Assembly (NCBI RefSeq): GCF_014898815.1
Contig: NW_026515423.1
Location: forward strand, 26,001 to 90,000
Direction of reading: 5' to 3'
Source: Panonychus citri
Lineage: Eukaryota; Arthropoda; Arachnida; Trombidiformes; Tetranychidae
Length of the DNA: 64,000 nt
Below the pieces are notes generated by a model, which was given only the letters and a program-made list of their open reading frames with translations, was not told where the DNA came from and ran no database searches. Below are positions 55,704 through 63,913 of the stretch, piece by piece (the stretch's first letter is position 1; every line of letters starts with the position of its first letter). A program made the translations under genes and the position numbers.

Positions 55704-55954
55704 TTGGCAAAATTTCACTCACAACGTCCTATTAACCACAGAGGGCAAATAGGACGTCAAACAAAAACAAGTCCTGACGGACGACTGGTCACTTTTTCGG
55801 GGCCGGTCAAAAAACAAAAGTGGCCTAGGCACCCTTAAAAAGATAATTAAAATAAAAACTGATTAAAAATATTTAATTAAACACTTTAATTAATTAATTA
55901 ATTGAGGAGCAAAATTTTAGGTGGCTATCACTCAGAGAGTCAAAACGCCTTGGT

Positions 55955-55966
55955 TGGTTAGGTTAG
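55955..55966 (+). repeat. Minimal (TTAGG)n spacer between D' and G
   Basis: Only two to three units remain between the 5' end of D' and the oligo(A) tail of G, so the end here is almost pure retrotransposon. Confidence 0.9.
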
Positions 55967-56608
55967 GTTTTTTTTTTTTTTTTTTTTTTGGGGTGCAAAA
56001 AACTGTTTATTGTTTAAACATACTGAAAAAGATTGTACATAAATAAATATGTGCTGGTTGCATACGAGCTGCAGACTTGGTGACCAGCTAGCTGCTGGGT
56101 ACCTTACATACCAGCATGAGCCTGGCTACATGCTGGTTGTCTGCTTAACTCTTGTTATGGTAAGGATAGCAATTTGCTATTAGGAATTAGCGGTGAAATT
56201 TTAACGATACATATTTACAAAGTAATATTGATTTGTTAACATATTTGGCTGTTGGATTGTATATTTTTATATAGTAATAGGATGGGTTATGTGGGAGCAA
56301 GCTAGCGACACGCAGGCCGCTATAGCTTGTAAGAGAGGTAAAGAAATAACGGTAACATTTAATTTTTATTTGATATATAAGAATCAGAATTATTATTTTA
56401 TTAAATTGCCAGTGAAATCATTTGCTGAGAAGTTATTCTGCAAAGGTTTTAAGGAGAGTTTATCGGACAGAGACTTTGCCGACTTATTGTCGGCTAAAGT
56501 CCTGCTTGGGTTCAGCAGTTTACTGATTGATTAGGTTAAATGAAAGAAGAAAAAGAGATGGAATAAATGAATTTAGTTGATAAATGGATAGAGAAAGGAT
56601 GTAAACTT

Positions 56609-57304
56609 TTAGAGAGATTTGTTGGATTTGGCTGCGGGCTCATCGGATGCTGGCCAACTAGCGTTGACGGCATATTTATGATCAATTGAGATCTTGGATG
56701 TTGAAGTTGTTATTTGGCGGGTGGCATGGTCTTGAAGTAGATTGCGAATTGATGGTATTTCAGTTTGTTTGCAAACTAATTTCGATGCTTCGTTGGCTGA
56801 TTCGCACATAGAGATCAAAGCAAGATACTCTTTTCTCGACTGATCATCACCATGTAGCATTTTGGTCCTAATTCTGCCAGCAAATACTCTGACATATTCC
56901 TCGCAATTTGCAATCAGCTGACACCAGTGACGTTTAATTTCTTCAAAGAAACTTTTCTCTCGAGCCGGTAGAATAACAGATAGTGTATCAATTCCAGACA
57001 TGACTGAACCACCGCGTTGAGCCAGCAGGATTCTCGGACTTGCCAAAGTCGATGCATCCTTAGTAATAATAAGTTGCGGGCGTTTTTGAAGCTGCAGAGA
57101 ATGAACTTCGTTCATCAATGGCTTGAATGGTACGATGACTTTCTTAATAGCTGAGCAGAGCTCTTCGTCTTGAGTTGATGTTGGCACTTCAACTTCAGCG
57201 AGAGTCTCTTGGTTACTTTCAACCATTAATGTCTCTTGATCCAAGACATTTTGCTGGCGCGATGATAAGTCCATCAGCACGGTTGCGGCCTCATTTACAT
57301 CCAT
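56609..57304 (-). CDS. ORF4 of element G, helical accessory protein
   Basis: 231 aa beginning MDVNEAATVLMDLSS, which places the AA-x-x-L-x-x-L start at the same N-terminal position as in B and D'. A Glu-rich linker, a basic/hydrophobic centre (LPAREKSFFEEIKRHWCQLI) and Leu/Cys-containing helices follow to NKSL. No domain was recognised. The 3' UTR to its left (55967-56608) contains an 81-codon frame (56289-56534, + strand) that I do not believe is a gene. Confidence 0.65.
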   Translation of the reverse strand: MDVNEAATVLMDLSSRQQNVLDQETLMVESNQETLAEVEVPTSTQDEELCSAIKKVIVPFKPLMNEVHSLQLQKRPQLIITKDASTLASPRILLAQRGGSVMSGIDTLSVILPAREKSFFEEIKRHWCQLIANCEEYVRVFAGRIRTKMLHGDDQSRKEYLALISMCESANEASKLVCKQTEIPSIRNLLQDHATRQITTSTSKISIDHKYAVNASWPASDEPAAKSNKSL

Positions 57305-57802
57305 TTGATAGCAAATTTCACAATTGATTTTTAATGGGTTAGTGGAGATATAATGATTAGTATTTAGGATGTTCTAAATTCAGAGTCTACGTTAACGTGT
57401 AGGATATAAAAGAGAATATTTTCAGAAGAGAAAAATTTCTGACGCATGACTACAGAGAGTTACGCTGAGAAGATGCTGGCGAAATTCCAGCAGCTCGATA
57501 GAGGAACTCTCAGCAAATGATTTCGATGGCATTACAGAAATTATATTTAAGGCATGACTAGTTGTCCGCAATGCAGCAAGTTAGCGGTCCCTCGCACGCA
57601 CTGAGTCAAAGAGCAAGCTGATGATTTGCCGTTACAAAGCTAAAGATTTAATTTGGTCAATTAGCAAAATATTCTTTGGTTAGAATGGGAATTGATTGGG
57701 AAATAGTAAATGAATACAAAAATATGGGATTCGAGGTGTGAGAGAGATTTGACAGGTTAGGGATATGTTGAATTGCTGGCATTTTGCTGTTCATTGAATT
57801 GA

Positions 57803-59710
57803 TTATTTTCCAGTTTCTTTCGTGTAGAACTTTTTACATAAAGGATATTTGATGGTTTCCACTTCTTCCAGCGAGATGCTGGCAATGTATATGGAGAGTT
57901 TCTTTATTTCCTTGGCCACTTTGTCCTTGTCTGAATAGGAACTTCTTATCTTCCTGGCAAGTAGATGAGTCTTAGTCCACCTTTGCTTGAGCTCAGAATA
58001 ATCAAAGAAGGAGACGGTGCGATCTTTGTAAGGTCTTTTGGTTTTATCAGCAGCCTTTCTTTCCTCTTCCGAGTGGTAATTGGCGTAATGCGCTGGCAAA
58101 TTGCTGCCTGATGATGACTTCTCGGAATAGTGACAGTACTTGTAGTAAAGGCAACGTCTTAAATCAACGTATTGCTCCTTTCTGGTTGATTTCTCTTTGG
58201 AGACAGTGACCCACTCGGCTGAGTTTTTATTACAAGATTTCTTGGCTGGTGGTTCTGGTTCATCCTCTTCTCCATCCTCACCAGGTAGATCTGAGTCTTC
58301 ACCAGTTCGATCAGCAAGATTATCAGCTGCTGTCGGATGATCGACTGCAGGTTGCTGAGTTTCCTCGGTGTCTGACATATCGCCAGCATCCACTTCAAAG
58401 GAAGGGTCCTTCTCTTCATTATCAGGCCCGTCAGTTGAGCTTTCCGAATCACTAACAACAGGTTTGTTGGCGGGTTGTTTTCTTTTCCTGGTATTACCTC
58501 TCGAAGTGCTCGGACCACCAAAGATACCAGAAACACCAGAGAGAATAGCAGAAGATCTGGTTGTAGTTGATTGAGAAAGATTAACAGCAGCATCTTGAGC
58601 GGGACTTGGTTCTTTGCCCGCGGATCGCTGAGATCCAGCAGTTAGTCTCCACATTGAAGGTGAGATTAAATCATCCACAGTAAAGTCAAACTTTGTTGTT
58701 GATGAAGAGTCAACATCAGGTGAGGTAAGCCAGCTGGTCTTCTGGCAGGCAAAAGCTTTCTCTAGCCAATCAGTTTGAATAAGAATCTCATTTCTTATCT
58801 GCTTTTCTACTGTGTTCGTTTCATCTTGCTTAGACTCCAGTAGTTGACAAAGAGCTTTGGCTGAGCGAGCGAGGGAGAGTGGTAATTTCCTCATATCTTT
58901 AAAAGAAGATTTAAGAGCTGGTGGAATGTGAGCAGCCAGCAGGTCCATTGGTGTGAAGTCTTCACCACCACCACCACTGGAAATAAGATCAACTGCATCA
59001 GTTTGAACCGAAGTTGAGTTACCAGAGGTTTTATTTGCAAGACAAGCGTTTCTGCTTTCATTGAGTTCCTCTTTTATCACTTTACGAAGAAGAGATTCCA
59101 TTGCTGAAATATCTTGATCGATCGGTCGAGTTTCAAACACTATGTATTCAGTCGCTTGAATGTTGCTGGCAGTTGGCGAGGTTGTTGTTTCTTCGGCCGG
59201 AGGAATACTGGTTTCACAAAGTGTTTCTTCTAGTTCAGCTTTTGAATTCTGAGAAAGAGAGAGGTTCACCGAGTTTTCGCCAGTATTCAAAGCAATTTCT
59301 GATGAAGATTCAGATTGATCCTCAGTAGTTTGCTCGCTGGAGAAAGTTTCTTGACTTAAAGTGTTTATGGTTGGCTGAGTTGAAACGATTGAGTTAGAGG
59401 AAGACTTTGCTTCTACCCATAGAGATGAATCAGGCACTTTGCTGTTGGCTTTCTCGCTGGGGGGACAACTGATTGGTGCTGACAAGGTGCTGAGTTGCAA
59501 GGGTATTGCTGGCTGGCTTGTGGCTGTTGGTTCTCCGCTTTCTGATGAGCAAGATGCTTTCGGTGGAGGTGTTAACGGAACAGTGAAATTGTTGTTTGTT
59601 TCGGAAGAGATTGGTTCAGTTGCCAATTCTACATCTACACTCTTACTGGAATCTTGGCTACTTGGTGCAGAATCACCTGCCATGAATTTACCAGGTAAAG
59701 ATTGATCCAT
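57803..59710 (-). CDS. ORF3 of element G, acidic zinc-finger protein
   Basis: 635 aa from the ATG at 59710. The frame is also open another 191 codons upstream to 60283, overlapping the end of ORF2 by 23 bases; I prefer 59710 because MDQSLPGKFMAG begins the Ser/Thr/Glu-rich composition typical of the family. Order: Ser/Thr-rich N-terminal half, helical segments (about 200-350), basic NTRKRKQ, acidic Asp/Glu region (about 430-490), PPAKKS, then the finger C520-x5-C526-x14-H541-x4-H546 (RRCLYYKYCHYSE..HYANYH), RW motif (LKQRWTKTHLLARKI) and a helical tail without the Pro-rich extension seen in D'. Inferred DNA/chromatin binder. Confidence 0.72.
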   Translation of the reverse strand: MDQSLPGKFMAGDSAPSSQDSSKSVDVELATEPISSETNNNFTVPLTPPPKASCSSESGEPTATSQPAIPLQLSTLSAPISCPPSEKANSKVPDSSLWVEAKSSSNSIVSTQPTINTLSQETFSSEQTTEDQSESSSEIALNTGENSVNLSLSQNSKAELEETLCETSIPPAEETTTSPTASNIQATEYIVFETRPIDQDISAMESLLRKVIKEELNESRNACLANKTSGNSTSVQTDAVDLISSGGGGEDFTPMDLLAAHIPPALKSSFKDMRKLPLSLARSAKALCQLLESKQDETNTVEKQIRNEILIQTDWLEKAFACQKTSWLTSPDVDSSSTTKFDFTVDDLISPSMWRLTAGSQRSAGKEPSPAQDAAVNLSQSTTTRSSAILSGVSGIFGGPSTSRGNTRKRKQPANKPVVSDSESSTDGPDNEEKDPSFEVDAGDMSDTEETQQPAVDHPTAADNLADRTGEDSDLPGEDGEEDEPEPPAKKSCNKNSAEWVTVSKEKSTRKEQYVDLRRCLYYKYCHYSEKSSSGSNLPAHYANYHSEEERKAADKTKRPYKDRTVSFFDYSELKQRWTKTHLLARKIRSSYSDKDKVAKEIKKLSIYIASISLEEVETIKYPLCKKFYTKETGK

Positions 59711-60260
59711 AGTAAGGGAGTGAAACTTCACTATAAACTCGATTTTATTTGAAGAGATAAGGAAATGAAGATTTGCTACTAGGAAGCGGGCAAGGTAACA
59801 GTCAGCAGTTTCACAGTTGCAATGAGAAAGATCGAGTATGAAAGGGCAGGTAAAAGGTAGTTTAATGGAGAATTTCACTAAATTAAAAGCGTAGGATTGT
59901 AAATAACAAATAGATTCACTAATTTGATTGTGATGAAAGAGTTTATCGCAAGAAGACACTAAAATGAGATCTAAGCAGTTATAAAGTGCAATGTGAGAAG
60001 GTCTAAATAAGACTGACTCTAATGCATGTTTGACTCGACTCAGTGCGCAGAGGGAGCCGCCGCGCCGCTGCAGTGCAGGCAGGAAGATTGTACGCCAGCT
60101 GGTGGTCAGGTTTGTTATTGTTTCAGCGCTTGTATTATTATAATTTGTATATTTGTACTTAGCATTGTAGATGACGTTGGTGTTGACATTTGTTACCATA
60201 AGTTGAATGGATCTTTGACTAGAGAGTGATTTATGGTCAGCTGATTCAAAACCTTTCTTT

Positions 60261-63200
60261 TCATCGCTCAGTTGATTCGCCATTTTCTTGATTGATTCTA
60301 AAACATTGTTGTATAATCCGCTGGCTAGTTGTGTTGACTAGATTTGCTTGGCCCGCCGCTAGCAATTTTGCTATACATTGAGTAAATTGATTCTCTTCCT
60401 TATTCATTGTCGAAGTTAATTCAGCCCTAATACTGCGAGTTGAGTCACATTCTGTGAGGTAATGCTTGGCATCAGCTTTATTGTGGCCGCAGAGACAACT
60501 TGGGTCAGCAGCTATTTTGAAGCGATGAAGGTAATGGCGAAATGGACCATGACCGGAGAGGAGCCAAAAGCTTTGTTTATCAATATCGAGCTCGTAGGGG
60601 TTCTTATTCCATTTAAGAGGTAGATTGATTTGTAGATTTGTTGAGCGATTTTCCAGCAGCCAGCTGGCTGACTGATGATTACTTTGATATTGGCAGATTC
60701 GTTTGATAGTCGCTCTAGGAACTTGATCAAACTTAATGCTTTTATGGGTCGTTGTAGCTCTTTTGGCTAAGTAATCAGCATATTCATTGCCGGTGAAGTT
60801 GTTGTGAGCCTTTATCCAATGAACCTTAGTAGAGCTCGCAGTGCGACAGAGAAGACTTTTAATTTCTTCAACTAGTGGATTAACCATATAAGTTGAGGAT
60901 AGAAGATGATAGACACTTTCGCTGTCTGTGTAAATATCCAGCGATTTGCCGGCGATTTTCTTGTCTTTAACTGCTTTTTCAATTGACTTTATAATGGCTA
61001 AACACTCGGCCTGGAAAATGGTGGCATATTCATAAAGAGGCTCGATAATCTCAGCGATGATTGTAGCTTTTTCGTTGAAAAAGACAGACCCATATCCAAC
61101 ACCTTCGTCAGTTTTGCTTCCATCGGTAAAACACTTAATACCTATTGATGATTCCATAGCGGCGATGAATTCTTTATCGGTTCTTATTTTGCATCCAATG
61201 TGTTGATCCATATTCGGAGAATAGATCGAATAGGAAGAAGGCAATTTGCTGGCGATTTCTCTGTCTGATGGTATCTTGGTAATTTGAGATTTCTTGTTTA
61301 GAGCTGAGAAGTGATCGAATTTGTTCGTTAGGACAAACTGTATCGGATTTATATCACACAAGCAGCAAAGACTTGTATAAGCAGTGGTTCGATAGGCCCC
61401 TGAGATACACAGAAGAACTTTCCTATGTAAACCTCTAAGACGTCTCAGCAGATTTGCGGTTAGATCGCCGGCAAAAATCTCAGCAGCATAGGTTATTCGT
61501 GGAAGAATAACTGCATCATGAATGCGTCGAAGGAGAGACAGTCTAGGCTTTGGCCAGCCCAGGGATTGCTTTGAATTGAATAAGAACTTGTTTACTTTGG
61601 AAATGGTCCTGTCAATGTGAATTGTCCAATTTAGCCTATCATCTATGTGGAGTCCTAGAAGTTTCACGGAGTTCACATAAGAAATTGAGACATCGAACAG
61701 CTTAACATCAGGTCTTAGAATGGCTTTCTGTCGGCCAGCCAGCCAGAGGGCATGTGTCTTGCTCGTTGAAAAATTTAGAGAATAATTGCGTGACCATAGT
61801 TCTATCTGTTCCAGTTCTTTGTTTAGATTATTTAGGCATTGTTCATAGTTAGAGCGATTGAATTTAGCCAGCAGAGTAATGTCATCAGCATAAACCATGA
61901 CTTTGACATCTTTCTGGCGAGTAGCCAGCAAATATTGATTGATAACCAAATTCCATAACGTGGGTCCCAAACAGGAGCCTTGCACAGTGCCACGGGAGTT
62001 GATAATGCTGGCGAAAGAATTACCATAAGCTAGAAGTGTTTTTCTATCTGACAGGTAAGATCTAATAAGGTTCATAAAAGCAGCTGGACAGTTTCTCTGC
62101 TTTAAGATTGAAAGAATATCTTTCCATTTGACAGAGTCAAATGCTCCCTGAATGTCGAATGAGACAAGTAAACAGGCCGCTTTGTCTTTATGGATGGTAG
62201 AGATAGTTTCTTTAATGGCGGAAAGTGCACTGATTGTTGATTTCCCTTTGACAAAACCAAATTGATTCGGATCAATGGTTACATTTAGCCAGCTGTCAAT
62301 CTTTAGTAGAACTAGTTTCTCAAACACTTTGCCAAGGCAGGGTAAAAGACCAATAGGTCTGCAAGATTTCGGCGAGTTGCTATCAACTCCAGGTTTGGGT
62401 ATGAGTACTGTTAGTGACTCTTTGAAGACTTTTGGGAAATATGATATTTCCAAACAAAGATTAAAACAGCTACAGATTGATTCCAACACGCCGTCGCTTA
62501 ATTCCTTAATAATCTCCATTCCGATTCCATCTATGCCAGGGGCTTTTTTGGAGCCAAACGTAGATATACAGTGTTTAATTTCTTGCATGTTGAATAGCTG
62601 ATCACTGCTGAGATGTTGGCGCTCAAGTCGCTGGTTGCTGGTGGGTTGCTGGGTCGAGTCGTTGCCAAAGAAGAATTCGATGAAGAACTTTGCTAAGTTC
62701 TCATCTCCGGTAATGTCTTTGCCATTATGTGTGACTTTATGAGAAAGAGATGCTTTACTTCTGGACTTTATGACCTTGTAGTATGTTGACCATATTTCAC
62801 TTGACTTGACATCCTTAAAGAAATTACTCCAGAAAGCTCTGCGAGCATTGCTGATAAGATGCTTAAGTTTCTCATTTAGGTTAGAAACCCAATTTAGGAA
62901 GTGTTTGTCTGATCTTGGAGAACAGTTTCTTCGCCGGCGTTTTGCTATCGTTAATGTTTTCTGAGCTGCTTCGATTTCATCCGTCCACCATGGAAATGGT
63001 TTCAGAAGTTTATTGCTCGATTGCCTCCCGCCAGCTGCGTACAAGCCAGCAGAGATATTTTCGAAGAGATTGGTTAACCACAGGTCGATGACTTGTGTAT
63101 TTTTCAACAGTTCAGAGTCAATTGATGGTTTCTCAATGGGCTGAATCGTACTGCTGGTAACTAGCTCAAAAACTGACCAGTTAACCTTGTTGAGAATCCA

Positions 63201-63875
63201 GTTTACACGTGTAGATTCCATGCGAGATACAGGTATCTCCAAGGGGGTTAGTGTAAACATAATGGGTGAATGGTCCGAGGCAATGTCACTGGCGAGTTGC
63301 CAGTTGGAGAAAATATCCAAGGTTGCTGGCGTGCAGAGTGTCAAGTCGATATTACTTGAGAATTTTTTGTTGTTTCGAATAACAGCGAAAGATGGAGAGT
63401 CTCTGGAGAAGCTAACCATGAGATTCATTTCATCGATGAATTTTGAGAGAATTTTGCCTCTGTTATTTGTAACTTTATCCATCCATGAAACAGATCTGGC
63501 ATTAAAGTCGCCAGCAATTATTGAAAATTCACTGATGATGGGTTTTATAAGCATGAGATCTTGTTGAAGGTTACCTTTCGGCTTGCAGTAAATGTTTATG
63601 ATTTGGTGCTGGCTGGCAGTCAGGGTGAGAATGACCGTGTTATTATTGGTAAAACTGGAAAGGGTTGCGGATATCTTGGGGTTAAGAATAATGGTTAGGG
63701 CTGTAATATCCTGCGGTGATGAATGGTTTTTATAAAAGTATCTGATGCCGTCCCTTTGCCTTATTAAAAAGACTGGGGGAGGTTCTTGGATTAAAATGAT
63801 GTCTGTTTTGAATTGAATGGCATTATTGATGATGGCTGAGTAGCAGGAGTAAGATCTTCCTACATTTGCTTGCAA
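60261..63875 (-). CDS. ORF2 of element G: endonuclease, reverse transcriptase, RNase H
   Basis: About 1204 aa. Endonuclease residues E31 (IQEPPP), GDFNARS (about 120) and ASDHSPI (about 200). The reverse transcriptase has RPIGLLPCLGK, FDIQGAFD, GTVQGSCLGP and YADD. RNase H has FTDGSK, FQAE, YTDSES, HNNFTGNEYADY. C-terminal C-x-C..H..C knuckle (CLCGHNKADAKHYLTEC). Unlike D' and F there is no ATG near the ORF2 start: the frame opens after a TGA at about 63930 and runs without a Met before the endonuclease. Initiation must use a non-ATG codon, re-initiation or frameshifting from ORF1. Otherwise it appears fully intact. Confidence 0.95.
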   Translation of the reverse strand: MQANVGRSYSCYSAIINNAIQFKTDIILIQEPPPVFLIRQRDGIRYFYKNHSSPQDITALTIILNPKISATLSSFTNNNTVILTLTASQHQIINIYCKPKGNLQQDLMLIKPIISEFSIIAGDFNARSVSWMDKVTNNRGKILSKFIDEMNLMVSFSRDSPSFAVIRNNKKFSSNIDLTLCTPATLDIFSNWQLASDIASDHSPIMFTLTPLEIPVSRMESTRVNWILNKVNWSVFELVTSSTIQPIEKPSIDSELLKNTQVIDLWLTNLFENISAGLYAAGGRQSSNKLLKPFPWWTDEIEAAQKTLTIAKRRRRNCSPRSDKHFLNWVSNLNEKLKHLISNARRAFWSNFFKDVKSSEIWSTYYKVIKSRSKASLSHKVTHNGKDITGDENLAKFFIEFFFGNDSTQQPTSNQRLERQHLSSDQLFNMQEIKHCISTFGSKKAPGIDGIGMEIIKELSDGVLESICSCFNLCLEISYFPKVFKESLTVLIPKPGVDSNSPKSCRPIGLLPCLGKVFEKLVLLKIDSWLNVTIDPNQFGFVKGKSTISALSAIKETISTIHKDKAACLLVSFDIQGAFDSVKWKDILSILKQRNCPAAFMNLIRSYLSDRKTLLAYGNSFASIINSRGTVQGSCLGPTLWNLVINQYLLATRQKDVKVMVYADDITLLAKFNRSNYEQCLNNLNKELEQIELWSRNYSLNFSTSKTHALWLAGRQKAILRPDVKLFDVSISYVNSVKLLGLHIDDRLNWTIHIDRTISKVNKFLFNSKQSLGWPKPRLSLLRRIHDAVILPRITYAAEIFAGDLTANLLRRLRGLHRKVLLCISGAYRTTAYTSLCCLCDINPIQFVLTNKFDHFSALNKKSQITKIPSDREIASKLPSSYSIYSPNMDQHIGCKIRTDKEFIAAMESSIGIKCFTDGSKTDEGVGYGSVFFNEKATIIAEIIEPLYEYATIFQAECLAIIKSIEKAVKDKKIAGKSLDIYTDSESVYHLLSSTYMVNPLVEEIKSLLCRTASSTKVHWIKAHNNFTGNEYADYLAKRATTTHKSIKFDQVPRATIKRICQYQSNHQSASWLLENRSTNLQINLPLKWNKNPYELDIDKQSFWLLSGHGPFRHYLHRFKIAADPSCLCGHNKADAKHYLTECDSTRSIRAELTSTMNKEENQFTQCIAKLLAAGQANLVNTTSQRIIQQCFRINQENGESTER

Positions 63876-63913
63876 GAACTGTATTGCAGAGGTTAAAAGT
63901 TGGCTATCGAATT

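Larger units (their letters stand above)
45807..55954 (-). mobile_element. Element D': full-length four-ORF telomeric non-LTR retrotransposon
   Basis: 10.1 kb between TTAGG arrays. Transcript order is 5' UTR (55704-55954), ORF1, ORF2, 450-base spacer, ORF3, 580-base spacer, ORF4, 830-base 3' UTR, oligo(A). All four frames are intact, which implies recent activity and selection on each. D is its truncated copy and B a relative. The words CCTTGGC/GCCAAGG (about 15 by eye) and GCGACT/AGTCGC (about 22 by eye) are spread through coding and non-coding parts. Non-LTR elements normally end after ORF2; two further ORFs are exceptional. Confidence 0.85.
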
